Source: Mangrovimicrobium sp048323675
GTDB lineage: Bacteria > Pseudomonadota > Gammaproteobacteria > Pseudomonadales > Halieaceae
Reading direction: 5' to 3'
DNA: 64,000 nucleotides
NCBI RefSeq assembly: GCF_048323675.1
Contig: NZ_JBLWFK010000002.1
Coordinates: 186,001 to 250,000, forward strand
In this document: positions 44,544 to 54,252 of the stretch, one piece after another
Layout of the letters: every line of letters begins with the position of its first letter
How positions within the stretch are numbered: position 1 is the stretch's first letter
Position numbers and translations under genes: made by a program
Notes under the pieces: generated by a model
The model's input: the letters and a program-made list of their open reading frames with translations, nothing else
Told to the model about the DNA's origin: nothing
Databases searched by the model: none

Positions 44544-45998
44544 TTAACTCTCCGGAGAGAAACCGTACAAATCCAGGTACTGGTGCGCACTGCGCTCCCA
44601 GGAAAAATCGCCGCTCATGGCCCGCTGTTGCAGGGCCATCCAGTGTGCGGGCTGACGCCACAGGAGCAGGGCTCGATCCAGCGCTGTGCGCAGGGCGCTG
44701 GAATCCGCTTCCGTAAATGCAAAACCGTTGGCCGTACCCGCGGCGATAGTCGCCTCGCTGGCATCGGTGACGGTATCCGCCAGCCCGCCCACCGCGCGCA
44801 CCAGGGGCAGTGTGCCGTAGCGCAGGCTGTACATCTGGTTCAGGCCGCAGGGCTCGAACAGTGAGGGCATCAGGAAGACATCGGCCCCGGCTTCGATGCG
44901 ATGGGCCAGACGCTCATTATAGGCCAGCCGCAAGGCCACCGCGTCGGGATGCTGCGCCGCGAATTCGCCCAGCGCCTGTTCCAGGCGTGCCTCGCCGGTG
45001 CCCAGGATCGCCAACTGCGCCCGCGCCGCCACTAACTCATCCAGTACCGGCAACAGCAGGTCGATGCCTTTCTGTTCCGCGAGCCGGCCGACGAAGCCGA
45101 ACAGCGGCAGGTCGTCGCGTGGGGGGAGCCCCAGTTCATCCTGCAAGGCCCGCTTGTTCAGCGCTTTGCGTTCCAGTTGGGTGGCGTCGTAGTTGGCCGC
45201 GAGCAGGGGGTCGGTCGCCGGGTTCCAGATGTCCGTGTCAATCCCGTTGAGGATGCCCACTAGGTGCTGCCGGCGGTGGCTCAGCAGGCCCTCCAGGCCC
45301 ATCCCGCCGGGGGCGCTGCAGATTTCCCGGGCGTAGGTGGGGCTGACCGTGGTAATCCAGTCGGCGAAGGCCAGGCCGCCCTTCATGAAGCAGAACTGCC
45401 CGTGAAATTCCATAGCCTCGGGGGACCACCATGCCCAGGGCAGTGACAGGCGCTCGAAGGTAGCGCGGTCGAACAGCCCCAGGTGGGCGAGGTTGTGGAT
45501 GGTGAAGACGGTTTTCGGCCGCTCCTCGCGTTCGGCCAGCAGGGCGATGGCAGGTGCCGTGTGCCAGTCGTGGCAGTGCAGGGCATCCGCGCGCCAGTCC
45601 AGTGCGGTCTCGCCCAGGGCGAGTGCAGCCGCGGCCTGTGACAGCAACATGAAGCGCTCCGCGTTGTCGCTCCAGGGCTGGCCGCTCGCGTCCTGGTAGG
45701 GGTTGCCGTCGCGCCCAGAGAACGCGGGGTGCTCCAGCAGCCATACCGGGACACCCGAATCCGGCATGTGGGTTTCCAGCAGAGCAACGTTCCCTCCCGG
45801 CAACTGCAGCCGCGCGACTTCTTTGGACGTTTCAAGTTTTGCAAGGAGCGTGCCGTAAGCCGGCAGGAGAATCCGCACATCCACGCCGAGCCGGTGCAGG
45901 ACCGCCGGCAGGCTGCCGGCGACGTCGGCCAGGCCGCCGGTTTTTACCAGAGGAAAAGCTTCACTGACCGCGAACAGCAGCCGCTGTGGTTCAGCCAT
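44544..45998 (-). CDS. glgA: Glycogen synthase GlgA
   Basis: ADP-glucose:glucan transferase (GT5) of 484 residues. The ADP-glucose-binding motif KTGGLADV is at the N terminus. FVGRLAEQKGIDLLLPVL and MPSLFEPCGLNQMYSLRYG give the C-terminal Rossmann domain with the E-x7-E pair. Its ATG lies within the end of glgB (8-bp overlap), so translation is coupled. It uses the ADP-glucose made by the divergently encoded GlgC. Confidence 0.97.
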   Translation of the reverse strand: MAEPQRLLFAVSEAFPLVKTGGLADVAGSLPAVLHRLGVDVRILLPAYGTLLAKLETSKEVARLQLPGGNVALLETHMPDSGVPVWLLEHPAFSGRDGNPYQDASGQPWSDNAERFMLLSQAAAALALGETALDWRADALHCHDWHTAPAIALLAEREERPKTVFTIHNLAHLGLFDRATFERLSLPWAWWSPEAMEFHGQFCFMKGGLAFADWITTVSPTYAREICSAPGGMGLEGLLSHRRQHLVGILNGIDTDIWNPATDPLLAANYDATQLERKALNKRALQDELGLPPRDDLPLFGFVGRLAEQKGIDLLLPVLDELVAARAQLAILGTGEARLEQALGEFAAQHPDAVALRLAYNERLAHRIEAGADVFLMPSLFEPCGLNQMYSLRYGTLPLVRAVGGLADTVTDASEATIAAGTANGFAFTEADSSALRTALDRALLLWRQPAHWMALQQRAMSGDFSWERSAHQYLDLYGFSPES

Positions 45999-48180
45999 GG
46001 TGATCCCCGAGTTGCAGCACGATGCCTGCCAGCGGGGGCAGGACCAGGGACAGGGAATAAGGATGGCCCATCCAGGGCTGTGCCTCGGCGGTAATCAGGC
46101 TGCCGTTACTGACGTCGCTGCCGCCGTAGTGGTGCGAGTCGGAGTTGTGCACTTCCCGGTAACGACCCGCGGCGGGTACGCCGACGCGGTAGCCTTCGCG
46201 CACCACCGGGGTGAAATTGAGCACCACCACGACGAAGTCCGCACCGTCCCGGCGCAGGTAGGCGAGTACCGACTGGGTGATGTCGCTGCAGTCGATCCAG
46301 TCGAATCCGGCTGGCTCGAAACTGTGCCGGAACAGCGCCGGGGTGCCGCGGTAAAGGCGGTTGAGGTCTCCGACCAGTTGCTGGACGCCGGCGTGGGCGG
46401 GCTGCTGCAGCAGTTCCCAGCTCAATTGGCCGAGGTGCGACCACTCCCCGGGCTCGGCGAGTTCGGCGCCCATGAACAGCAGCTTGCTGCCGGGGTAGGT
46501 GTACATATAGGTGTACAGCAGGCGCAGGTTGGCGAAGCGCTGCCAGGCATCGCCAGGCATGCGCCCGAGCAGGGAGCGCTTTTCATGGACCACTTCGTCG
46601 TGGGAAAAGGGCAGGACGAAGTTCTCGCTGAAGGCGTACATCAGGCCGAAGGTCAGCTGGTCGTGATGGTAGTGGCGGAAAATTGGCTCCAGCCCCATAT
46701 AGCTGAGGGTGTCGTGCATCCAGCCCATGTTCCACTTCATGCTGAAGCCCAGTCCGCCCACCCAGGTCGGCCGGGTGACCTGGGGCCAGGCGGTGGATTC
46801 CTCGGCGATGGTCACGACCCCGGGGTGGCGGCCGAGAACCCGCGCGTTGAGATCACGCAGGAAGTCGATCGCCTCGAGATTCTCGTTGCCCCCGTAGGCG
46901 TTGGGCTCCCATTCGCCCTCACCGCGCGAATAGTCGAGGTAGAGCATGGATGCCACTGCATCCACCCGCAGGCCGTCCAGGTGAAATTCCTCGATCCAGT
47001 AATTGGCGCTGGCGAGGAGGAAGTTGCGTACCTCGGGGCGGCCGTAATTGAAAATCAGCGTGCCCCAGTCGCGGTGTTCGCCGCGCCGGGGGTTCTCATG
47101 CTCGTAGAGCGCGCTGCCATCGAAACGCGCCAGCCCGTGGGCATCGCGGGGAAAGTGGGCGGGCACCCAGTCGAGGATCACGCCGATACCGCGCTGGTGC
47201 AGGTAGTCGATGAAGTAGCGGAAATCGTCCGGCGTGCCGAAGCGCGAGGTGGGCGCGAAATAGCCGGTCGCCTGGTAGCCCCAGGAGTCCTCAAAGGGGA
47301 ACTCGGTGACCGGCAGCAACTCGATATGGGTGAAGCCCAGCCCTTCTACGTAATCGGCGAGGCGTCGGGCGAGTTCGCGGTAGCCGAGGAATTCCCCGTT
47401 TGCATCCTGTTGCCAGGAGCCCAGGTGTACTTCGTAGATCGAGAGCGCGGCGTGCTGCCAGTCCCAGCCAGCGCGGCGCTGTAGCCAGTCGGCGTCCCCC
47501 CAGCGGTAATCGCCGGGTGTATCCACGATAGATGCCGTGGCCGGGCGCACTTCGAAGCGGTTGCCGAAGGGGTCCGATTTCAGGTGCAGGCCGCCCTGGG
47601 CGTCGACCAACTCGAACTTGTAATGACAGGGGGTGACAATGCCTGGAATGAACAGTTCCCAGACTCCACTCTGGCCCCGCACCCGCATGGGGTGGGCGAG
47701 GCCGTGCCAGCCGTTGAAATCGCCGACCACGCTGACCCGCTGGGCGTTGGGAGCCCAGGTGGCGAAGCGCACCCCGCTGACCCCCTGGTGTTCACAGCAG
47801 TGGGCGCCGAGGACCCGGTAGAGGTGTTCGTGGCGGCCCTCCCCAAAAAGGTGCAAGTCGAGGTCGCCGAGCACCGGAGTGAAGCAGTAGGGATCGTCGA
47901 ACTCGAATTCCTGCCCCTGGCCATCCCGGCCCCGCAGTCGATAGCGCGGCAGGGTGTCGCCGGGCAACGAGGCGCTGAACAGGTCAGTGCCCGGCAGGCG
48001 CTGCATGGAAATCGCCTCGGCGCCGCTCAGCACCTGCATTTCCGCCGCGCCCGGGAGCAGTGCCTTGATATGCCAGAGGCGCCCGCGGCGGTGGCAGCCG
48101 AGGATTTCAAAGGGGTCGTGGTGGCGCCCCGCAAGTATTCGCCGCACGCCATCGCTGGTAGGCCTGGAAATTGCTGCCAT
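45991..48180 (-). CDS. glgB: 1,4-alpha-glucan branching enzyme GlgB
   Basis: GH13 branching enzyme of 729 residues, the usual length of the gammaproteobacterial form with two N-terminal beta domains. Motifs of the (beta/alpha)8 barrel are present: DWVPAHFP, GLRVDAVASMLYLDYSR with nucleophile Asp, EEST as general acid region, and PFSHDEVVH. The ATG at 48180 gives the conserved N terminus (HHDPFEILGCH). It is the first gene of the minus-strand glg unit, and 126 bp separate it from glgC on the other strand, so that gap holds the divergent promoters. Confidence 0.97.
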   Translation of the reverse strand: MAAISRPTSDGVRRILAGRHHDPFEILGCHRRGRLWHIKALLPGAAEMQVLSGAEAISMQRLPGTDLFSASLPGDTLPRYRLRGRDGQGQEFEFDDPYCFTPVLGDLDLHLFGEGRHEHLYRVLGAHCCEHQGVSGVRFATWAPNAQRVSVVGDFNGWHGLAHPMRVRGQSGVWELFIPGIVTPCHYKFELVDAQGGLHLKSDPFGNRFEVRPATASIVDTPGDYRWGDADWLQRRAGWDWQHAALSIYEVHLGSWQQDANGEFLGYRELARRLADYVEGLGFTHIELLPVTEFPFEDSWGYQATGYFAPTSRFGTPDDFRYFIDYLHQRGIGVILDWVPAHFPRDAHGLARFDGSALYEHENPRRGEHRDWGTLIFNYGRPEVRNFLLASANYWIEEFHLDGLRVDAVASMLYLDYSRGEGEWEPNAYGGNENLEAIDFLRDLNARVLGRHPGVVTIAEESTAWPQVTRPTWVGGLGFSMKWNMGWMHDTLSYMGLEPIFRHYHHDQLTFGLMYAFSENFVLPFSHDEVVHEKRSLLGRMPGDAWQRFANLRLLYTYMYTYPGSKLLFMGAELAEPGEWSHLGQLSWELLQQPAHAGVQQLVGDLNRLYRGTPALFRHSFEPAGFDWIDCSDITQSVLAYLRRDGADFVVVVLNFTPVVREGYRVGVPAAGRYREVHNSDSHHYGGSDVSNGSLITAEAQPWMGHPYSLSLVLPPLAGIVLQLGDHHG

Positions 48181-48306
48181 ATTACATTCTCGTTGTGCGT
48201 GAAGGCGGCCAGGTCGGCAGGAAAAATTCCCGGCTATCGACCACAATGAAAACAGATGGTAAGAAATTTAGTGTCGCCAGCCAATTAGATAAATGGTGAA
48301 CCCTGC

Positions 48307-49575
48307 ATGTTCGTGACAGATTCTCCCCGCTATGTCAGTTTGATGACCCGCGACACGCTTGCCCTGGTGCTCGCAGGTGGCCGCGGCTCGCGCCTCAAGC
48401 AGCTGACCATGTGGCGGGCCAAACCCGCGGTTCCCTTCGGCGGCAAGTTCCGGATTATCGATTTCCCGCTGTCGAACTGTGTCAATTCCGGTATCCGCCG
48501 GGTGGGCATTCTCACCCAGTACAAGTCGCACAGCCTCAACCAGCACGTCCAGCGCGGTTGGGGGTTCATGCGCGGCGAACTGGATGAATTCGTCGAGTTG
48601 CTGCCCGCCCAGCAGCGCCTGGAGACCTCCTGGTACGAGGGCACTGCCGACGCCATCTACCAGAACATCGATATCATCCGTATGCACCGGCCGGAGTACG
48701 TGCTGATCCTCGCCGGCGACCACGTCTACAAGATGGATTACGGCACCATGCTGGCGGCGCACGTGGAGTCGGGCTCGGACATTACCGTCGGCTGCATCGA
48801 GGTGCCCCTCGCCCAGGCATCCTCCTTCGGCGTGATGGCGGTGGACGGGGAGCAGCGAATCACCGATTTTACGGAAAAGCCGCCGCAACCCACCCCGATG
48901 AATGATGCGCCGGACAAGGCGCTGGCCTCCATGGGCATCTATGTGTTCAAGGCCGATGTGCTGATCGAGGAACTGATCCGCGACGCCAATACCCCGGGTT
49001 CGGCCCGGGACTTCGGCCAGAACATCATCCCGGACAACATTCACCGGCGCAAGGTGACCGCGTTTCCCTTCCGCAGCGGGGCGGCGGGAGGCGCCGCCTA
49101 CTGGCGCGACGTGGGCACCGTGGACGCCTTCTGGGAGGCCAACCTGGAACTCATCGGTATCAGTCCAGAGCTCAATCTCTATGATCGTGACTGGCCTATC
49201 TGGACCTACCAGGAGCAGGCCCCGCCGGCCAAGTTCGTGTTCGACGACGACGAGCGCCGCGGCATGGCGGTCGATTCGATGATCGCCGGGGGCTGTATTG
49301 TCTCCGGCTCGGAGGTCCGCCACTCCCTGTTGTTCTCGCACGTTCACGTGCATTCCTACAGCCAGATCGAGGATGCGGTGGTGTTCCCCAGCGTCGACAT
49401 CGGCCGCCACTGCGTGATTCGCAAGGCGGTCATCGACAAGGGCTGCAAGATTCCGCCCGGTACGCGTATCGGCGTCGACCGGGAGGAGGACGAAAAGCGC
49501 TTTTACGTTTCCGAGAACGGGGTCGTGCTGGTGACGCCGGAGATGCTCGGCCAGAGGTTGCACTATGCCCTCTGA
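48307..49575 (+). CDS. glgC: Glucose-1-phosphate adenylyltransferase GlgC
   Basis: ADP-glucose pyrophosphorylase of 422 residues, the committed step of glycogen synthesis. The nucleotide loop is LVLAGGRGSRLKQLT and the catalytic region is KPAVPFGGKFRIIDFPLSNC. The C-terminal left-handed beta-helix is present (HVHSYSQIEDAV, GRHCVIRKAVIDKGC). The N-terminal arginine/lysine residues that bind allosteric effectors look conserved. Its end overlaps the GH57 gene by 11 bp. It is divergent from glgB. Confidence 0.97.
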   Translation: MFVTDSPRYVSLMTRDTLALVLAGGRGSRLKQLTMWRAKPAVPFGGKFRIIDFPLSNCVNSGIRRVGILTQYKSHSLNQHVQRGWGFMRGELDEFVELLPAQQRLETSWYEGTADAIYQNIDIIRMHRPEYVLILAGDHVYKMDYGTMLAAHVESGSDITVGCIEVPLAQASSFGVMAVDGEQRITDFTEKPPQPTPMNDAPDKALASMGIYVFKADVLIEELIRDANTPGSARDFGQNIIPDNIHRRKVTAFPFRSGAAGGAAYWRDVGTVDAFWEANLELIGISPELNLYDRDWPIWTYQEQAPPAKFVFDDDERRGMAVDSMIAGGCIVSGSEVRHSLLFSHVHVHSYSQIEDAVVFPSVDIGRHCVIRKAVIDKGCKIPPGTRIGVDREEDEKRFYVSENGVVLVTPEMLGQRLHYAL

Positions 49576-51277
49576 AAAACCAGAAACCGACCAGCCGATG
49601 CGCGTCATGCTGTGCTGGCACATGCACCAGCCGGAATACCGCAACCTGCGTACCGGCACCATCAGCCTGCCCTGGACCTACCTCCACGCGATCAAGGACT
49701 ATGTCGACATGGCCGCGCACATCGAGGCGGTGCCGAACGCCCGCGCGGTGGTCAATTTCGCGCCGATCCTGCTCGAGCAGATCCAGTTTTACGTCGATCA
49801 GTTGCAGGACTTCCTCGAGGGTCGCGGCGCGCTGGGCGACCCGCTGCTGGCTGCGCTGGGTGAGGCCGTATTGCCGGTGGAACCCCACGCCCAGCTGGAG
49901 CTGGTCAAGGCCTGCCTGCGGGCAAACCGGGAGCGCATGATAGACCGCTTCCCCGCGTTCGCGCGGCTGGCGGCGCTGGCGGACCACTACGTGGAGCATC
50001 CGGAGGGGCTGATCTACGCCTCCAGCCAGTTCCTCGTCGACCTGCTGGTCTGGTACAACCTCAGCTGGCTGGGCGAGTCGGTCCGCCGCAGCGACCCGCG
50101 GGTCGCGGAACTGGAAAACAAGGCCAGCAACTTCAGCGTGCACGACCGGCGCGTCCTGCTGCAACTGATGCTGGAGTTGATGGCGTCGATCGTTCCCCGC
50201 TACCGGGCGCTGGCGGAGGAGGGCAAGGTCGAACTCACCATGAGCCCCTATGCCCACCCGATCGTACCCCTGCTGCTGGACATGGAGAGCGCGCGCGAAG
50301 CCATGCCCGACGCGCCCCTGCCGCTGCACACGGAATATCCCGGCGGCCCCGAACGCACCCGCTGGCACCTGGCGAAAGGGCTGGAGGTTTTCGACAAATA
50401 TTTCGGCAGGCGGCCGATCGGCCTGTGGCCCTCGGAGGGCGGGGTCAGCCAGGATTCCCTGGGCTATTTCGCGGAGGCCGGATTCCGCTGGATCGCCAGC
50501 GGTGAAGGGGTGTTGAACAACAGCCACGAAAACAAGGACCTCGGTTGCCGGCATCGCCTCTACCGCTTCGGCGATGCGGATATCCTCTGCGCCTTTCGCG
50601 ATGATGGCTTGTCCGACCTTATCGGCTTCAACTATTCCGATTGGCACGGCGAGGATGCGGTGGCCAACCTGGTGGGCCACATGGAAAATATCGCCGAGCT
50701 GTGCCGGGACCACAAGGACTGCATGATCAGCATCATTCTCGACGGCGAAAACGCCTGGGAGTACTACCCGGAGAACGGTTACTACTTCCTCGGCCATCTC
50801 TACGAAGCGCTGGCTGAGCATCCCCGATTGTCACTGACGACGATGCAGGACTTCCTCGACGAATGTGAACCGCAACCCACACACGAGGCGCACCTTACCG
50901 CGGGCAGCTGGGTCTACGGCAGTTTCTCGACCTGGATCGGTTCCGCGGAAAAGAACCACGGCTGGGACCTGCTGGTGGAGGCCAAGCGCTGCTTTGACCA
51001 GCAGGTCGCGAGCGGCGCCCTGGGGCCGGAGGAGGTGGCCGTTGCGGAACAGCAACTGGCGATCTGCGAGGGTTCGGACTGGTTCTGGTGGTTCGGCGAT
51101 TACAACCCGGCGGATTCGGTCAGCCTCTTCGACCAGCTCTACCGCCTGCAACTGGCCAACCTCTACCACGCGCTGCGTGTCGAACCGCCGGGGAACCTGG
51201 CGGAAATCATTTCCCGCGGCGGCGGCAAGCCCAGCCGCGGTGGCGTCATGCGCCATCACGATGAGCATCACCATTGA
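49565..51277 (+). CDS. Glycoside hydrolase family 57 protein
   Basis: Alpha-glucan-acting enzyme of 570 residues with the GH57 (beta/alpha)7 barrel. Conserved blocks are CWHMHQPEY (region 1), the nucleophile Glu291 in LWPSEGGVS, and the acid Asp393 in ILDGENAWEYY. No signal peptide, so it acts inside the cell. GH57 includes alpha-amylases, 4-alpha-glucanotransferases and branching enzymes; context with glgC and malQ suggests internal maltodextrin or glycogen remodelling. The ATG lies inside glgC (11-bp overlap). A histidine-rich tail (MRHHDEHHH) ends the protein. Confidence 0.92.
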   Translation: MPSEKPETDQPMRVMLCWHMHQPEYRNLRTGTISLPWTYLHAIKDYVDMAAHIEAVPNARAVVNFAPILLEQIQFYVDQLQDFLEGRGALGDPLLAALGEAVLPVEPHAQLELVKACLRANRERMIDRFPAFARLAALADHYVEHPEGLIYASSQFLVDLLVWYNLSWLGESVRRSDPRVAELENKASNFSVHDRRVLLQLMLELMASIVPRYRALAEEGKVELTMSPYAHPIVPLLLDMESAREAMPDAPLPLHTEYPGGPERTRWHLAKGLEVFDKYFGRRPIGLWPSEGGVSQDSLGYFAEAGFRWIASGEGVLNNSHENKDLGCRHRLYRFGDADILCAFRDDGLSDLIGFNYSDWHGEDAVANLVGHMENIAELCRDHKDCMISIILDGENAWEYYPENGYYFLGHLYEALAEHPRLSLTTMQDFLDECEPQPTHEAHLTAGSWVYGSFSTWIGSAEKNHGWDLLVEAKRCFDQQVASGALGPEEVAVAEQQLAICEGSDWFWWFGDYNPADSVSLFDQLYRLQLANLYHALRVEPPGNLAEIISRGGGKPSRGGVMRHHDEHHH

Positions 51278-51282
51278 AGTCC

Positions 51283-52761
51283 ATGAAAGCAGCGCGCACT
51301 GCGGGGGTATTGCTGCACCCCACCAGTTTGCCGACCGCCGGCTACACCGGCGACTTTGGCGCGGCGGCCTACCATTTCATCGATGTCATGGCCGAGGCAG
51401 GCCTGTCCATCTGGCAGGTGCTGCCGCTCGGGCCGACCCATCTCGATGGCTGCCCCTACCTGTCATCGTCGGTACATGCGGGCAACCCGGACCTGATCGA
51501 CCTCGACTGGCTGGTCCAGCACGGCCTGCTGGACCTGGTGCAGGCGGCCGACGGCCGCGAGGACCGGGTGGCGAAGCGCCGGGCCCTGGATATCGCCGCC
51601 GATAACTTTTTCGACAATACCTACCCCGCCGGATACTCGCCGCTGGTGGCAGAGTACAGCCGCTTCCTTGAAAGCTCGCCCTGGCTTGAATCCTATGTGC
51701 GCTTCCAGGCCTTTCGCGATGCCGAACAGTACCGTCCCTGGAGCACCTGGCCGGAGGGCCTGCGCAATCTCGATCCCGTTGCCTGTGACCGCCGCGCCGG
51801 TGAACTCGCGCTGAAGATCTCCCACCTGCGCTTTCGCCAGTTCGTCTTCCACCTGCAGTGGCAGGCGCTGAAACGCTATGCCAACCAGCATGGCGTCCTG
51901 TTGTTCGGCGACATGCCCATTTACGTCGACCTGGAAAGCGCCGATGTGTGGGCCAACCAGGCGCAGTTCGACCTCGACGCCGAAGGCCGGCCGCGCACGG
52001 TGACCGGGGTGCCACCGGACTATTTTTCCGCGGAGGGACAGTTGTGGGGCAATCCGCAGTACGACTGGCAGCAGATGCGCGGGCAGGGCTTTGGCTGGTG
52101 GCTGCAGCGTTTCGCCACCGCGGCGAAGATGTACGACATCATCCGGATCGACCACTTTCGCGCCCTGCAGGCCTACTGGGAAATCCAGGCCGGCGCGACA
52201 ACGGCGATAGAGGGGCGCTGGGTGGAAACCCCTGGCCGCGAACTGCTGGCCCTGGTGCGCGAGCGCTTCCCGGGCCTGCACCTGGTGGCGGAAAACCTCG
52301 GCATCATCGGGGAGGATGTCGAGCAGTTGCGGCGGGATTTTGATCTCCCCGGCATGCTGATCCTGCAGTTTGCCTTCGACGGCAGCCCGGACAATCCGTA
52401 CCTGCTGGAGAACCACTTGCCGAATGAAGTGGTGTACACCGGCACCCACGACAACAATACCTCGCTGGGCTGGTTCCAGAGCCTGGATGAGTCGCTCCAG
52501 CAGAGCGTTTGCGCGTATTTCAAATGTGCCGGGAAAGACATGCCCTGGGCGATGATCAGTGCCGCGATGCAGTCGCCTGCCGAGACGGCGGTCATTCCCT
52601 GGCAGGATTTCCTCGGCCTGGATGGGCGCCATCGGATGAATACCCCCGGCACGGTCGAAGGCAACTGGCGCTGGCGTTTCCGCTGGGACCAGGTGGAACT
52701 GGACCTGCCGGGGCGCATCCGGGCCTTGCTGGAACAGGCGGGGCGTTTGCAGCCGGACTGA
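51283..52761 (+). CDS. malQ: 4-alpha-glucanotransferase (amylomaltase)
   Basis: GH77 disproportionating enzyme of about 492 residues that moves maltosyl units between glucans. Motifs: LHPTSLPTAGYTGDFG, GDMPIYVDLESADVW, the nucleophile Asp in IIRIDHFRA, the acid Glu in LVAENLGII, and YTGTHDNNTSLGW. I take the ATG at 51283; a TTG at 51274 overlapping the GH57 stop (TTGA) is another option. Neither has a strong ribosome site, so coupling to the preceding gene is likely. It works with GlgP and GH57 to recycle short glucans. Confidence 0.95.
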   Translation: MKAARTAGVLLHPTSLPTAGYTGDFGAAAYHFIDVMAEAGLSIWQVLPLGPTHLDGCPYLSSSVHAGNPDLIDLDWLVQHGLLDLVQAADGREDRVAKRRALDIAADNFFDNTYPAGYSPLVAEYSRFLESSPWLESYVRFQAFRDAEQYRPWSTWPEGLRNLDPVACDRRAGELALKISHLRFRQFVFHLQWQALKRYANQHGVLLFGDMPIYVDLESADVWANQAQFDLDAEGRPRTVTGVPPDYFSAEGQLWGNPQYDWQQMRGQGFGWWLQRFATAAKMYDIIRIDHFRALQAYWEIQAGATTAIEGRWVETPGRELLALVRERFPGLHLVAENLGIIGEDVEQLRRDFDLPGMLILQFAFDGSPDNPYLLENHLPNEVVYTGTHDNNTSLGWFQSLDESLQQSVCAYFKCAGKDMPWAMISAAMQSPAETAVIPWQDFLGLDGRHRMNTPGTVEGNWRWRFRWDQVELDLPGRIRALLEQAGRLQPD

Positions 52762-52971
52762 GTCCCGGGGGGGCGGCTAAGCGGGTCGCCCCGGATGCCG
52801 GTTCCAACAGGGACCTGCAAGATAACGTCCGTGCCCTTGCGCCAAAAACCGGCCTGGGAACGTGACGTTCACGTGGCCATGCCGCCAGATGCAGCCTGTC
52901 CGGCGGATCGGATACACTTCCCTTTCTGTGAGAGCTGTCCTCGTGAGATCGCGGTGTCCGGGAGGGTTAAT

Positions 52972-54099
52972 ATGCGTACCGTGCCCCTGTGCCAGAGCCT
53001 GTCTCGTCCAACCCGCGTTGTCCTGCTCGCCGCATTGGCCAGCCAGCCCGGGAAGGCAGATGAACCGGCCTTCCAACAGGTCTGGTCGCATGCCAGTCTT
53101 TACCAGTCCGATGAGGGCTGGCTACGCAGTGTTGATCTCAGTGGCAGGCTCCAGTTCGAATACGCCTGGTTTGATGCGGACCAGGGGGACTACGACGACT
53201 ACGTCTGGCGTCGCTTTCGCTTCGGATTCAAATCCGGGCTGGCCCGCAACCTCGTGGTGCACATCGAAGGTGACTTTGACCTCAATGAACCGGTTGGCGA
53301 CTGGTATACGCGCCTGACGGAAGCCTACGTCGGCTGGAAGCCAAATGGGGCATTCGATCTGAAGGTGCTGAAGCACTCTGCCGGTTTCACGCTTGACGGC
53401 GCAACCTCGTCAAAACGTTTACTGACACTGCAGCGCAACAACCTCACCAATAATCTCTGGTTTACCGAGGAGTACTTCACCGGCGTGAGTGCCGCCGGCC
53501 AGGTCAACGGGAAACTGCAGTATCGCGCCGGTGTGTTTTCCGGCGATGGGGAACCGGAGGTCGGGGTCAGTGAGGGTGGAATTTTCTACCTGGCGTCAAT
53601 CGGGTTCGACTGGGCTGGAACGCTTGCTGTCGATGAGGCGCTGGTCCGGTTCGACTATGTCAGCAACCAGGCACACCGGGACAGCAATACCCGTGAATTT
53701 TCCGACGCACTGAGCCTGTCGAGCCAGTGGCAGGCCAACCGGCTTGGCCTGCGTACCGACTTGGGCTGGGGCAAGGGTTACTTCGAACAAAGCGATATCT
53801 GGGGTTTCGTTGTAATGCCTTTCTACGACCTGGACGAGCGCTGGCAAATCCTGGCCCGCTATACCTGCCTGTCGAGTGCAGACGACAACGGGTTGCGCCT
53901 CGGCCGCTATGAAAATGCCATCGTCAGTGGTCGTGGGGACGAATACACCGAGTACTACCTGGGGTTGAACCTGTTTTTTTACGGCCAGAAATTCAAGTGG
54001 CAAACAGGGCTTCAATACACGGAAATGGAAGACGCTGCCGACGATGGCGGCGATTACCGGGGCTGGGGCCTGACCAGCGGTATCAGGATTTACTGGTAG
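52972..54099 (+). CDS. Phosphate-selective porin (OprO/OprP-like)
   Basis: Outer-membrane beta-barrel of 375 residues. It has a signal peptide (cleavage probably after GKA, residue 30), then strands rich in alternating aromatics (LSGRLQFEYAWFDAD, YVWRRFRFGFKSGL), the usual opening of the porin O/P family. The C-terminal residue is Trp after GIRIY, close to the usual aromatic end. GGAGGG lies five bases before the ATG at 52972; the frame is open further upstream. The length matches the family. It may take up phosphate or anionic sugars. It follows malQ by 210 bp. Confidence 0.88.
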   Translation: MRTVPLCQSLSRPTRVVLLAALASQPGKADEPAFQQVWSHASLYQSDEGWLRSVDLSGRLQFEYAWFDADQGDYDDYVWRRFRFGFKSGLARNLVVHIEGDFDLNEPVGDWYTRLTEAYVGWKPNGAFDLKVLKHSAGFTLDGATSSKRLLTLQRNNLTNNLWFTEEYFTGVSAAGQVNGKLQYRAGVFSGDGEPEVGVSEGGIFYLASIGFDWAGTLAVDEALVRFDYVSNQAHRDSNTREFSDALSLSSQWQANRLGLRTDLGWGKGYFEQSDIWGFVVMPFYDLDERWQILARYTCLSSADDNGLRLGRYENAIVSGRGDEYTEYYLGLNLFFYGQKFKWQTGLQYTEMEDAADDGGDYRGWGLTSGIRIYW

Positions 54100-54186
54100 C
54101 GTCCGGCCGATCCAGTCCCGATGGCCAGCACTTTTCTTCCCTGGCCACACCGGGCGCAATGGAACCACCATAGTTGGCACGTTTCA

Positions 54187-54213
54187 CGCTTGTTGTTTGA
54201 CAAACGATAAGCG
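54187..54213. promoter_or_regulatory. 27-bp imperfect palindrome upstream of the CBS gene
   Basis: Arms CGCTT/AAGCG and GTTTG/CAAAC are symmetric around A54200. A TTGACA lies at its centre (54197-54202). The gene starts 39 bp downstream. It looks like an operator for a dimeric regulator overlapping a -35 box, although no good -10 is at the right distance. Confidence 0.45.
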
Positions 54214-54252
54214 GTATTCCGACAACTTTCTGAATCATCGAGAGGTGACGCC

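Noticed and set aside
41780..44716. 978-aa open frame on the plus strand
   Set aside because: It is antisense to glgP, which has clear phosphorylase motifs. Long antisense frames are common in GC-rich genes, and the product shows no domains.
45997..47484. 495-aa open frame on the plus strand
   Set aside because: Antisense to glgB; composition is that of a shadow frame.
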